From assembly GCA_021527695.1 (NCBI GenBank), contig JAKFAO010000003.1:1302001-1366000 (forward strand): 64,000 nt of DNA, in the 5' to 3' direction. The translations under genes were made by a program, and so were the position numbers. Below are positions 32,378-44,000 of this stretch, one piece after another. The notes beneath the pieces were generated by a model. That model ran no database searches. It was not told the origin of the DNA and saw only the letters and a list, made by a program, of their open reading frames with translations. The stretch comes from Naematelia aurantialba. Lineage: Eukaryota > Basidiomycota > Tremellomycetes > Tremellales > Naemateliaceae. Each line of letters starts with the position of its first letter. The stretch's first letter is position 1.

Positions 32378-34134
32378 AGGACGGCGGTCTCACACACGAA
32401 TGTCGAGCAGGGATGAAGCAGTGGCAACTTTGGGACGGTCCAAGAAAGAAGAATGCCTGGGGGTTGACGCCGCGGAGATGGGAAACGAGATCCGGGCACT
32501 AATTCGATTGCACCTCCGGCACCGCTTTGGGTCCTCGGTCTCGTCCTGGTCAGAGTGTGGGCAGCTTTGACGATGGGGATATCTTGCAGTCACCAACGAG
32601 TATGCTAAAGAGTCGCGAGAGAGCGAGATGAAGAGGGCTGTGGTTACACCTCCTCCTCCCCCTACCCCCCCGAGGGCGGAATCAGAATTTTGGCTCGAGG
32701 GAAACAGAAGGAATGTGGAAGACCAACCAGTTGGTCCCAAAGCATTTGAACAATGACGTCACTGTCGCGGCGGCAACTTTGTCACTGCCCTCACTCCCGA
32801 GCAACTTTTGGGCATGAGTCCGACTACACCGGGGGGGGGGGGTGCTGGCTTGCTGGCTTGGCTGTGTACAGATGGGGAGTTACAACGCACGCTGACTGTA
32901 GCAGGGCCAAGTCCAAACTGTCCTCGAACACCATCTAAGTCAGTAAAGGCGATCAGACGTCAAGCCCCCATCGCAGATTCGGGGCGGAATCAACTGGACA
33001 AAAAAATGGTGGAGCTGAGAAAATTATCACTAGCATCATCTTCCGGTGGGATAGATCTTCCATCTCTGCGAATACTCACCCTTTCTGACTCCCGCTGCGC
33101 TGCGGGAAAATATATCCTTGTTGCCTACTTGCCCACTGTTCAGTCCAGGAGGGGGTTATACTATTTGGCAACAAAATCCAGGGCGAACACATGTCCTTGG
33201 CGTCTACCAGTACCCTGGGCGGGTGGCGTGCTGACGCGTACCGCCTACTGCCGTCTACTACCGCCGACAGGAGTCGGGGGGTTGACAGTAGCGACCCTCG
33301 AAGCCAGCCAGCGTCGAAGCTTAGCGGTTGCACAGTCAAGTGCGTCGAGGTCGGAGCAGTGGTGTTAGTTCCACAGACTCTGGTAGCCAGGTGCACGATT
33401 GTCATGCCCTTGTAAGGGTCATACACGAGCGCTCGGGCCAGTGGACGCGACGACCATGAAGTGTGGAGGCCACTGGACCTCCTGTTCCAGGTTCACCTTT
33501 CATTAGCGCGGTCAGATCTCATAAATCCACCATGAGCGATACTACCAATGTCAGGATATGCACGAATGCAGTGAAAAGCAAAGACAGCCCAAGCGTTTAC
33601 CGAGAACAGCAAAGACAGCTCAAGCGTTTACCGAGAGACAAATGGCTGACTGAATGAAGCTGACCGGTGTAAAGTTCCTTGGGGGGTTAACCCCCTTCGG
33701 AGCCGTTCCAGTCTCTTGCGTGCGCTGAACGCACCGAAACTCATACCTGTCGAAGGAGTAAACTGCGAGCACTTCTGTGTCTGATACGCGTGTCTCCTGA
33801 TCTTGCTGACTGGCGCTTCGAAGAGACCCATGGATTGAGGTCGGACCCACCATTTCCTGGAACGGAAGATGACCGCCGGAATACTGCATGATACCATATC
33901 GCTGCGTCTTAGTAGCATCCATCGTCCCTCATTCAACTGAGTATATTCCAGTGTCGTCTGCGTGACCTTCTTGATACATGCTCTGGATCCACAGCCTTCC
34001 AAGACGTGACCACGAGTTTGCCACTCACGAAAAGTTCGCCTCGTGATCCGATCTGCAGCCGTGCACGCGCCAAACACCCACTCGTTCTCTCTCATCTTCC
34101 TTCCCTTTCATTCATCCATGACCTCCCTCTCACG
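32378..34134. other. 1.76-kb divergent spacer without a supportable gene
   Basis: The spacer lies between two divergent genes. It contains a G-run at about 32829-32840 and a palindrome around 33678-33694 (GGGGGTTAACCCCC). Minus-strand frames at 33060-33430 and 33620-34090 stay open for 100-155 codons but show no recognisable domain, no consistent splice structure and no codon bias. I do not call a gene. Confidence 0.5.
33680..33693. repeat. Perfect palindrome GGGGGTTAACCCCC
   Basis: A 14-bp self-complementary sequence is centred on TTAA within the gene-free spacer. Its function is unknown. Confidence 0.6.
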
Positions 34135-36240
34135 ATGCCATTCCTCCGCTCCTCATCCCGTCCACAGGCGGTGGACTGTTTCTTCTGCCTCTCGCCCTCG
34201 CTGCTCCCTCCCCACCCTGGCTCGTCCTCCAGCAGCGTGGGCGACAGGAAGGGCAAGGGGCGCGCCATTGCTCCTGCTGGGACTAGGTGGAACTGGCGGT
34301 GCGAGCGATGCGGATGTTGGAACACCCGCGACGAGGTGTGTTTCTTCCCAGTCCTTCTCTATATCCTCATCCATTGCACGCTCTATCTCTCTCATTCTCT
34401 TGTGTGTGCTTCATTGGTGGACCTGGCTGATAACATCGCACGCAGCGAGGAGAGATGTTGTCCGACCTTCCGGCCATGCATGATCCAAGTATGAATGAAC
34501 GTTCGTTCTCTCTTCGAGGTGAGTCGCCGGCGTGAGAATACGGTTAGCACGAAGCTCACATGTGCACGGGGTAGCACGGCCCTCTTTGTCCCATTTACCA
34601 CCTACCCAGACGACCTCGATATTCTGCCACCACTGCCTGGCGAACCAGGCGCTTATTATCAATATCCTTGCAAACTACTTGCCCGACGACTCGGTACGTC
34701 TCTAGTATCATCTTGTGTTTCGTGACATTATAGCCGTTATATCTTCTGTACGGATTAGCCGGTTCAATCTACCCTCACTTGAGTTGTGTGACGACTTTCG
34801 CGCTGACCACCCAAGGACCCGACATTTCCTCAGCTGTACGCCGACCTTCCATCTCACCTGCGGAGCCTGCACGCTCGCTATCCGCCGGTATGCGCAAACT
34901 GCCAGCCGGGCGTCGACGACGCTCTGCGCCGGAGCAACCAAAAGGGTCAGGTCCAAGCGCTGGGCTCGGCTTTGCAGCGGGGTGCTGGATCGGGAGCCCA
35001 CGACAGCGAGGGACGCGGAGAAGAGAGCGTGACGTGGGTGGATGAATTGTTCTGGAGGGTCCGAGGGACTCTGTTCTGCTTGGACATGGCCGGAGTCTGG
35101 CTGGTCGCTCTTCTCTGTACGTTGTCCTCCCGCCTCAGTCTTAGGCTACCGGTCGGATCTGACAGTACCAGCATTGCTGCACTTGGATCCAATGATTTCT
35201 CGGTGGTCCTTGCGGATATCCGACCAGCGGACCAAGTTTCCCTTACTCGCTCTCCGCGTGCTGTCGCTTGGATGGCTCGCGTGGGATCCATACTGGCTGC
35301 GGAAGGCGCGAAGCCGCGGGCGGGCAAGAGTATCAGGGCGTAAGATATGGGTCGTGAGTGGATTCTACTTGGTCGAGGACATGGCTGATGCGCGCAGCGG
35401 AATATGGTGCTCGTCTACATCCTTCGGCTCTCATACCTCTCATTCTGGCTCTTTGCCGCGGACATGCCTCCTTGGCTCTCAGAGCCTCTGCTCGGCCAGG
35501 TTGCCTTTGCACTTGATATCGCAGTGAGTGCTCCTCTGCGTGCGGGCGAGCGGAAGCTGACTACACAGCTTGTTCTGCATGCACTGACCCGCCTTCGCAT
35601 CTCACAACCAGCAACGATCCAGCTGGTCGAGCCCGTTCACCTATCCACTCCGCACGACGAGCCCGTCCCGTCCCACCCGGTCACGCATGCACCCACCCCT
35701 CAGCACTTGGAACCGCAAACCCCTATTGCTGCACACTCGCTGAATCCAATCTTTGGTCAGCCGTCTCTGCAATTGTCACAATCCCAGACGGCACGACCGG
35801 CAGAGAACGAGCCGATGGACTGGGAGCCGTCGCCCGGAACGGCAGTGGGCAATGGGGGATGGACGAAGCGGTCGCCGGCAGAGTGGGATGCGTTTGGCGT
35901 GGGCAAGCAACGTATGTTTGCAAGCAGCTCGGCGCAGGACGAGACGGGGCTGGAGAGTCTGTTGGCGGGGTGGGGGCTGGGGGGGAACACTGCGCCGACT
36001 AGGCGTGGGGAGCGCGGGGCAGCGGGAGGGGCAGTGGGAATGGGAGTGGGGGGTGGAATCGGAGGCGGGAGTGGGCTAGAGATGGGCTGGTCAAAACGGC
36101 GAAAGCAACTCGGGGCGAGTGCAGCAGGGATGGCGGGGGTGGTGATACTTGCCGCGATAGGCGTTCGATTGTTGGAGCCGGGAGCGCTGGACTCGATTCC
36201 TCGCGTTGTGTGGCGATCGCCTGTTGCGCTGCGGGCGTGA
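34135..36240 (+). CDS. IMA1/Samp1-family inner nuclear membrane protein
   Basis: Fungal Ima1 proteins span the inner nuclear membrane and help couple chromatin to the cytoskeleton; the animal relative is Samp1/TMEM201. The ATG at 34135 begins MPFLRSSSRPQAVDCFFC. Two Cys pairs, CFFC and WRCERCGCWNTRDE, form the zinc-binding Ima1 N-terminal domain, separated by a Ser/Pro-rich loop. Later exons read YADLPSHLRSLHARYPPVCA and NCQPGVDDALRR, where Cys residues recur. Membrane spans include TLFCLDMAGVWLVALLCTLS, MVLVYILRLSYLSFWLFAAD and a C-terminal span MAGVVILAAIGVRLL. Between them is a Pro/Gly-rich segment with WDAFGVGKQRMF. The end is TGA 36238-36240. Exon borders between 34330 and 35400 are approximate. 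Confidence 0.8.
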
Positions 36241-36289
36241 GAATGTCAGCTGCTCGGCAGGTGCTCGGCATGGGCTAGGTGGTTGCGTG

Positions 36290-36346
36290 AGATACCGATG
36301 CATTAGCAAGATACCGATGCATTAGCAAGATACCGATGCATTAGCA
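36290..36346. repeat. Three exact 19-bp direct repeats
   Basis: AGATACCGATGCATTAGCA is repeated without change at 36290, 36309 and 36328, starting 50 bp after the IMA1-like stop codon, so probably in its 3' UTR. Each unit contains the palindrome ATGCAT. Confidence 0.9.
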
Positions 36347-36549
36347 CGAGTGTGGCATGGGCATAAACGACTGGATACGAGAGTGTGATGGATGCTCTGG
36401 GATTCGGTTGAAGGGCGTGCCCAGTCTAGTCTGAGGAGGCAATTCATGTAACATGCAATGGCGCACATGTAGAGGCGCAGGGTAGGAAGACGAGAAGAGG
36501 AGAAGAGGCGGTGCGTGCACAGGAGCTAATTGTGTGGCCTGGCCGCCGA

Positions 36550-37188
36550 TCAAGGCAAGAGCTCCTCGACGACGGTGCGGTCCTTGTCCCAGACCCCAGC
36601 GGTCCAGTATACGTCGCGCTTGAGCCGGGCCCAGCAGTCCTCGCGCGAGGGGAAGATGTAGATCATGTACGAGCCGCCGATATTGGGTTTCCCGGGGGGC
36701 GGGTGGGCGTGGTTGTGCGAGCCTGGCGGGGGGAGGAACGGCGCGCCTGTCTCTGCAATGGAGGGTCAGCGTGTTAGGCGAATAGGAGCATTGGAGCATT
36801 GGCGATATTGGCCGCATTGGAGCATTGGCAGTATTGGCAGTATTGCAGCATTGGAGCATTGGAGCATTGGAGCATTGGAGCATTGGAGCATTGGCGATAT
36901 TGGCAGTATTGGCAGCATTGCAGCGTTGGAGCATTGGAGCATTGGGGCATTGGGAGGAGAGATGGGCATTGGAGCACTGGGAGGAGAGATGGGCATTGGA
37001 GCACTGGGAGGAGAGACGGGCATGGGAGAAGAGACGGGAACAGCGACAAGACGAGAGACACGCCACCACTCACCCTGCGCACCGGACGCCAGGTCCGCCC
37101 GCGCCGCCACCAGGTGCTCCTCCCGCACGGCCAGGCGCTGGTCCAGCCGGTCCGGGTAGTCGGGGCAGTAACACAGGAAGCGGGGCAT
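36550..37188 (-). CDS. YCII-domain (YciI-like) small protein
   Basis: Two exons: 37074-37188 and 36550-36752, joined in phase as GAQ|ETGAPFLPPPG. The protein is about 105 residues, the usual YciI length. It reads MPRFLCYCPDYPDRLDQRL, AVREEHLVAARADLASGAQE, TGAPFLPPPGSHNH, NIGGSYMIYIFPSREDCWAR, LKRDVYWTAGVWDKDRTVVE, ELLP. The pattern REEHL (conserved His), GSYMIYIF strand, SREDCWARLKRDVYW and final VxxxLP fits the ferredoxin-like YCII fold, whose members act in diverse small-molecule reactions. The specific substrate is unknown. Its single intron carries a large minisatellite. Confidence 0.8.
36786..37030. repeat. GGAGCATTG minisatellite within the YCII gene intron
   Basis: About 245 bp of nine-base GGAGCATTG and GGCAGTATT units pass into longer units containing GGAGAGATGGGCATTGGAGC (three copies, last one diverged). 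It occupies most of the 321-bp intron 36753-37073. On the gene's own strand the units read CAATGCTCC. Confidence 0.9.
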
Positions 37189-38010
37189 GGCGGCCGTGGG
37201 TGTTTTTGCTTTGTTAGATTGAGCTGGCCGGGTCGGGTCGGGTCGGGTCGGGTCGTGGGTTGTGGGTTGTGGGTCGTGGGTCGTGTCGTGCGGCAGTGCG
37301 ATGTGCGATAGTGCGTCGTGCAGCAGCGCGTTGTGCGACAGCGTGATAGTGTGATAGTGCGGCGGTAGAGGAGGAACAGGCAGGTCGAGGCAGTAGGCGA
37401 ACAGGCAGAGGCAGGTAGAGGCAGAATACTCTGGGGGAAGCAGGAGCGGCCGGTATAGCTCTTAGCTTGTATTCTCCTAGGCGGGCGTTTGTTGAGCAGC
37501 TCGTACCGGTCTTGTGATGGCGCCGTAGCCAACGTCCACTGTGCACCACTGCCCAGCGTCGCGATGGGGATGTACTTTACCTGTCCTGTGTCGTCGGATG
37601 GGACTTCAACGACTCGCTCAGCCGCAAGCCGCACAGAGCCGGCACTTGCCGGCCCGGTCTGGCCCCGAATCCGCGTCCGACGTCAGAATCAGCCACGTCC
37701 AAGCCCGTCGATCCTCTCTTCTGCGTCGCTCGTACTGCCTCGTATTCGCTACGATCGCTACGTTCGCCTGTGTAACTCGTGCAGATGCGTGCCTCCCGCC
37801 CGTGGCGCCCTCCCACTCCCCGACCGCCTCACCGCACCCATCAACACCGTGCACACGACCGCACAAAGTACCCGTAACATATCACCCATGCATATGAGAC
37901 TATGAACACAGACCGTCCAGACGCACCCGACTCCCCTCTCGAGCCATTACCCCCCCCCGCTTGACCACACAACACCGATTCCTCCAAGCGCTTCCACCCA
38001 ATCACTCGCG
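37189..38010. other. Spacer between YCII gene and fasciclin gene; possible unassigned exon
   Basis: This lies between two minus-strand genes. A minus-strand frame at about 37480-37634 (YIPIATLGSGAQWTLATAPS, QDRYELLNKRPP) has a coding-like codon pattern. I could not connect it to a start, a stop or a known domain; it may be one exon of an unrecognised small gene. The rest shows nothing clear apart from the G-rich tract at 37222-37290. Confidence 0.35.
37222..37290 (+). repeat. GGGTC / GGGTTGT G-rich repeat upstream of YCII gene
   Basis: At least eight GGG triplets occur at five- to seven-base intervals, 35-100 bp upstream of the YCII start codon. A quadruplex is possible on the plus strand, the template for YCII transcription. 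Confidence 0.75.
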
Positions 38011-39333
38011 TTACATCAAGACCAGCCCGCCACCAAGCACGGCTCCGGCGGCGCCGACCGCGAGGCCAAGGAACGACGCGCTCGAGCCAATGTTGAGCTT
38101 GGTCGCTGCGCCTTTGGACGCCGAGGCGCTGCTGGTGCTTGCGGTGCTGGCGGGGGATGTGTTGGTCACAGGGCCTGTGGCCTCGGTTTGCGTGGCCTGC
38201 AATGTCAGCATGTCTCGCGAGACAGGTACGCCATTGAGAAAGTCGGCGCGCATAGTGGAGCGGCGAGATTGTGTCACGACACATGATAGACACATCACAC
38301 GTAACACGGGAGAATTATCGACTTACAGCCGCAGCAGTGTTGGACGAGTACGCCGACGAGGCAGCAGCGGCATCGCTCCCGAGGTTGAGCAGGACGCCGT
38401 CGATGAGCTATTCTCAATCAGCGCCCGTCCTGACCCTGGAGAGCAGCAAAACACTCACATGGACCACCCCGTTCTGGATGATAATGTCGCTCTGGACGAT
38501 CCGAGCGGTCGAGTTGGCAGACGAAACGTACGAGCCGGTCGAGTTGGTGGTAAACGTAAACGGCTCGCCACCGGCCGAGGTGTACTTGGAGCTGGCGAGC
38601 TCGGTCGAATACACAACGGTACCATTGATGACGTGGTTGGCGAGGACACCGGCAACGACCGTCGAGTTGAGTGACGAGACGGCGTCGGAGATGGCGCTGA
38701 CGGCCGCGTCGGTGGGTGCAAACACCGTGATGCCGGCGCTCGAGGCGAGGGGGTCCAGCAGGCCTGCCGACTGAATGAGCCCAGCCAACGAAGGGACGAG
38801 CGCCGTCGCGGCTGCCGAGATGTTCGGGGGCAGAGAAAGGACCGTGTCGACAATGTACACGTTGAGGTTGGCTGCCACGGCGGGTCCCGTGGTGGATACG
38901 TTTGAGGTGGCCTGGTTGATCTGGAACGACGTGGCGTCGCTTGCATTGCGGGACAGCACGACGGGCACCGACCGGTTCCCAGGCAACGAGTACCCGCCGC
39001 CAGTGAGGAGAGTGCGGGCGATCGTGTGGTTTGGAGCGACCAACGTCCCGCTGGCGGTGTAGGTGTTGTTGAGGATGTGGTACGACAGGATCTGCGTCAA
39101 CAGCGTCGTGTTGCTCGAGACGTCGGATGGGACGGCGCCGATCGCATCGTTGCTAGGCGCAAAGACTGTCTTGTTGCCCGTTGCGAGCTGGGCCAGCAGT
39201 GCCATGCCCTCGGTTGTGTTGGCGATGGCAGACGCGACCCCGACCAGGCCCGTGAGGTTGGCGGCCCTGTGCGGTTAGCGTGCGTGGGGCGGCATCATGG
39301 GGAGGGGGAGTTCCACGAGCGAAGGGGTAGGGA

Positions 39334-39427
<94 letters not shown>

Positions 39428-39531
39428 AGCGACACTCACGTCAGAGCGCCGAGCACGGTGGTGAGGTAATCGCTGCTGTTCTGCGCGAGCGCAAGAGGGA
39501 GAAGCAGTGATGCGAGGATAGCGAGCTTCAT
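38011..39531 (-). CDS. Fasciclin (FAS1) domain protein with signal peptide and GPI-type C-terminus
   Basis: Secreted or wall-attached adhesion-type protein. The ATG at 39531 gives a clear signal peptide, MKLAILASLLLPLALAQ. After a microsatellite-bearing intron, FAS1 domain 1 begins AANLTGLVGVASAIANTTEG, MALLAQLATGNKTVFAPSND, then LLTQILSYHILNNT. A second FAS1 domain contains LVPSLAGLIQSAGLLDPLAS, SAGITVFAPTDAAVSAISDA and VLANHVINGTVVYS. Both carry the TVFAPSND/TVFAPTDA H1 motif and the H2 region (SYHIL; ANHVI). Many N-x-S/T sites are present. A Ser/Thr/Ala stalk ends in a hydrophobic tail, FLGLAVGAAGAVLGGGLVLM, before TAA 38011-38013, typical of GPI attachment. Three introns can be traced. 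Confidence 0.93.
39337..39425. repeat. (GA)n microsatellite of about 44 units in FAS1 gene intron
   Basis: An uninterrupted AG/GA dinucleotide run of nearly 90 bp sits in the intron that follows the signal-peptide exon. On the coding strand it is a (CT)n tract close to the 5' splice site. It is the longest perfect simple repeat in the window. Confidence 0.97.
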
Positions 39532-41058
39532 CTTGGTGTATGCGAGTGCTGTAGGTTGACAGAGAGGAGGAAGAGAAACAAGAGCTGGTGCAGGAAGACA
39601 GAGGAAGAAGCAAGGAGGAAGGAAGGAGCGTCGAGCGGGTTCAAGTAGTGCCAGCCCTCGATCTCACTTCATTCAGCTCGGACGCGACTCGGGGCCATCA
39701 TGCATCGACGCGGGCCGAAACTACGACTACGGCACTAGCTTGGCAAGGTTGGCGCTCGGTCGGCGGGACGTATTGCGTCTCATCCTCATGCTCTGTTTAG
39801 CCTCTGCCCGCACCGCCGACTCGCCAAACAGCAACACACACAGAGACACGAGAGACACGAGAGACACCGTGGTCCAGCCTCAGTCCCGAGCAGAATCCGC
39901 AACCAAAGCTTCCCGTTTCCTTCATCCCCCTGGGGGTAACGGGTGTTGTGTCCTAAGCGACATGGCGCCTCGGGTCCCGTGACTCTGAACTCTGCGCCGC
40001 GCCACCCGAGGTGGGTGGTGGGTGCTGGGTGCTGGGTGCTGGGTGGTGGGTGGTGGGTGGTGGGTGGTGGGTGAGGGATGAGAGGTTCTGGGTGCTGGGT
40101 TACGTGTAAGCGTTGGGTGAGGGGCTGCTGCAGACGCTGTGGCGCAAGCTACGAGGCGAGAACAAGCACGAGCCAGCACGGTCTTGCGCGGAGATACACT
40201 GCGCGATCGATCGACCGTCACAAACACCCGACAACAGTGGGGCGCACGGGGCACGGCATGGCGCAGGCACGAGTAGACGCGGGGCTACACGGGCACCCCT
40301 GGTGCCCCATCGTGCCTCGCACACGCGGGGCGTGCGTCGAGATCGGGCCGGAGATGGTCGATCAGGCTTGGCTGGCTGTGATGAGCGCAGGTGTGCTGTC
40401 ACCCAAGAGGACATTAGAGAGGGCCGGTCACTGGCTGGCTCTGCCCGACTGTGGCTGTGACGAGAGAGTGTTCTCAGCTGCATGTAGACAGGCAGGAGCG
40501 CCCCCGTGTACTGGCGCGTGACTCACCAGGCACAGCGGCATCGCGTGCTCCGGTACGCTACTGCACTGTGCTCGGCTGTTGATCTCTACTAGGACTGGTG
40601 ATGAGTGGGATGTTGTTACGATCCAAGCTGATGAACGAGAAGGCTGGCGTAGAGTACCGGTGCAACACGAAATAAATCATGGGAGCAATGGGCATACTGG
40701 ATTCAATTCCAAGTCTGGCCGGTGCGGATTGCCGACAGTACCAGTAGACAAGTCGACCGTAGACATGTAGACATATGACAATGCATGGCAATGAGTGACC
40801 AACAACAGACTGACAGACGCGTGCGAATGCCTCTTGTGTCTCCCCGCCGGCTCACAACCCACAATTCGACATCACCATTGTACGTCCAGCAAGCTCTGTA
40901 CCCTCCGACCGCCGCCCAGCCACCTCGCAGGGTCCTGTTCCCCCCCGCGATGGCATCTTGCTCACTCGACCTCAGTGCCTTACGCCTCACGGCTCACTAC
41001 GCCTCACTGCTCACTACGCCTCACTGCCCACTCTACCCTCAGGGCTCATCCTCTACCC
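39532..41058. other. 1.5-kb spacer without a supportable gene
   Basis: This lies between the fasciclin gene 5' end and the CDC4 3' end (both minus). Open frames near 40080-40520 have an atypical composition and no recognisable motif. It contains a G-rich tandem repeat at 40008-40079 and short GCCTCACTACGCCTCACTGC-type repeats at about 40978-41050. Confidence 0.5.
40008..40079 (+). repeat. GGGTGGT / GGGTGCT tandem repeat, quadruplex-forming potential
   Basis: About ten seven-base units of GGGTGGT or GGGTGCT follow one another, so GGG occurs every seven bases on the plus strand. The repeat lies about 480-550 bp upstream of the fasciclin gene start. Confidence 0.85.
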
Positions 41059-44000
41059 TCAGGGCTCATCCTCTCCCATCTGGCCATCCTCGCCCATCTG
41101 GCCATCCTCTCCCATCTGGCCATCCTCTCCCATCCCTCCATACTCATACTCCTCCCCATACTCCATCGCCTCGTCGCCATCCACACCGTCATCGTCAAAC
41201 GTAGGCACGAAGCTCTCGCCCCTATCGCCCCCGCTGTCGCCCCTGCCTCTACCGCTACCACCCCGACCAGCCATGTACCCGCTGATCCCCGCCCCCGCCC
41301 CCGCCCCTTGCCCCGCGTCCATCAGTGTAGCTCCTCGTATCCAAATTCCCGCGGCAGCAGGTGACGGTCCTGTCGCCCTCTGCCTGTATCCCTGTGATAC
41401 AGACCCGCCGGCGGTGGCCGCCGACCCCGACGGCGTAGGCGACGACGTCTCGCGCCACTGTCGGCTGGCATGCGGGCTGTCCATGCGAAAGGTGCCGTGG
41501 TACACGTCAATGTTCGCGTTGGTCCTGCTGTGACCACCGTGAAAATGGCCACTGCCACTGGCGCTGCCGTTGCCATTGCCACTGCCGTTGTTGTTGCCGT
41601 TGTTGTTGCCACTGCCGTTGTTGCCACTGCCGCTGGCGTTGTCGCCGCCCCCGCCCCTGCTGATGGAACCGGCATTGGCAGTCCCGCCACTCGGCCGACT
41701 AGCTGGCCCAGCAGCGTATAACACCGCCCCAGCTCCGCCGCTGTTCCTCCCTGCGAGCCGCGAGGACCGGCGGGTACTGCTGCTCCCTCTCTGCTCGGGC
41801 GAGACCCCCCCCGGCGGACTCTGGGGTCCGAGGCTTCGCTGGTTCTTCCCTCTCCCACTCCCATATCTCGCTGAAACACCTCCGTCTCCACCCCCACCTC
41901 GGCCGCTTCCACCATCCCCGCCGCCCTCCCCACCGCCATTACCATCAGTACCGCCCCCGTCCATGCCACCGCCAACACCGGAAACGGTACCGGAGCCACC
42001 GATTCCGCCACCGACGCCGGCGAAGCCACCGGCCGACGCTGCACCGCTGTCGATACCGGGATCGTCGTCGACCTGGTACGTTCTCGGTTCGCGAGGATTG
42101 CGCTTCTCCCACGGCTTTCCGTACCCGTCTTCCAGCCGCTCATCGTCTATCCCACTCGCATGTTCCGTCTTGCCAAAATCAAACACGTCAAACACGGTCG
42201 TTCCCTGCCGGTTCGACGCCGCCACCAACAGGTTGCCGTTGAACGCCACCTGCCACACTGACGAGATCCCGGCGACCAGGTCCCGGATCGCCTCGCCCGT
42301 CCTGATGTTCCACAGCTTGAGTGTCCCGTCTGACCCGCTCACGACCTTTGTCTCGTCGTGCTGGAAACACGTAATGGCACCACCGTGCGAAGCGAGGTGA
42401 TGTTTCTGCTCGTGTGTGTTGGCATCCCATACCCTCAGACTAGCGTCTGCCGCAGCTGAGACGATGTAATTCGGCGACATGCCTAGCAGACCGACAAGCG
42501 ACGTGTGCCCTTGTAGCGTTTGCAGGCACTCGCCAGTCGCCACGTTCCACACTTTGACCGTGTTGTCCATTGATCCCGATGCGCATCGATTCCGGTACCG
42601 ATCATACACGATGGAATAGACAACACAACTCATCAGCGCCCACAAACATCCACATCACATCGCGACCTACCTTTCTGCTCGTGTCCTTGCAAGATCTGCA
42701 GGCATTTGCCCGTCACAATGTCCCACACCCGCACAGTCGCATCGTACGACCCCGACACGCATATCCGTCCATACGCTGCCAACGCTCGGACAGCACCCGT
42801 ATGGCCCTCGAGCAGATGCATGTGCCATGGATTGCGTTCCGGCAGAAGCTGCTCAATGTCGTCTTCGTCGCTCGTCTGTATCGAGCATCAGCATACAACC
42901 CCGCATATTCTGACCTGGCCCATGACTCACCTTGATACGCCGCACAGCCTCGCCCTTCTGAGGCAGCCTCCATACCCGGAGTGTTGCATCTCTAGAGCCT
43001 GTGACGACCATCGGCACAGACGGCACCCACTGACCCGAAGCGGTATCTAGTACCGGTTCGATGATCTGTAGGCACCGCACTGTACTCGTATGTCCATGGA
43101 AACAGTGTGCCTCGGAGAGCGACTCCAAGTCCCAGATACGTACGGTCCGGTCCGTGCTCCCGCTGACGAGCGTGTCACCCTTGTACTCGAGCGCCCACAC
43201 TCCGCCCTCATGCCCTTCCAGGCGTTTTCGCAACCCGCCCGTAGCCGTATCGTAGATATTGATCGAGTGGTCGTCGGACGCCGAGACGACCTTGTCTGCG
43301 TCAAACTGCAGACAAGTGACGACGTTGGTGCCGTGACCGTGGAAGGTGTAATGCCGGGGTTTACGATTCCAGTGCTTCTTGGACGTGAAGCGTCGGCGAT
43401 ACAGATGTTTGAGCGGCGCTTCGCCATCCTTGCCTCCCAGAGACGGAGGGAGCGAGGCCGAGTGCATCGGCTCGTCCTCGGGCGTATCAGCCTTGATCAC
43501 TCGTGCTCGGACCCGATTGAGCCGCAAGATCTCCGCGCGTCTCTGAAGCGATGCCTCTTCTTCTGCCTCAACACCGAGGCCGTACCACATATCGTCGTCG
43601 ACGAGCCTTTGCCGCCACACGTTGCGTTCCGTATCAATCATGCGGTGCCACTTTTTGCACACACGTGTCGCTTGAACCAACGACTTGGTGTCGACTTTCT
43701 TAAGGATCTGCACTGCCACTTCGTGCGGGAGAGCAGAGATGAAGTCGCGTCGAAGTGCAGTCGAGGCAAATGCCGCTACGCGCTGGATGGTCGGCATGCG
43801 CGAACGCCGTAGCATGTGCATGAGGACGTGCTGTTGTAGCTTGTCAGGCAACTGGTCGAACGTGGTCATGAGCGATGGAAGGGAATACAGAGTAGCGAGT
43901 TCAAAGCCGGTCCCGAAGGAGGGCGCGCCAGAGCTGGACGGACCGGACTCATTGACGGGGGAGGGAAGGGGCGAGAGAAGAGGATTTCCGGAATCCTGCG

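Noticed and set aside
33620..34095. Minus-strand gene in the 32.4-34.1 kb spacer
   Set aside because: Overlapping frames of 100-155 codons exist but have no domain, no consistent splicing and no codon bias.
36774..37634. A 286-codon minus-strand open frame through the YCII gene
   Set aside because: It reads the minisatellite and G-rich tracts in a different frame from YCII; only a short part near 37480-37634 looks coding.
39026..39469. Plus-strand open frame with a long Arg-Glu run
   Set aside because: The run is the (GA)n microsatellite translated; the opposite strand carries the fasciclin gene.
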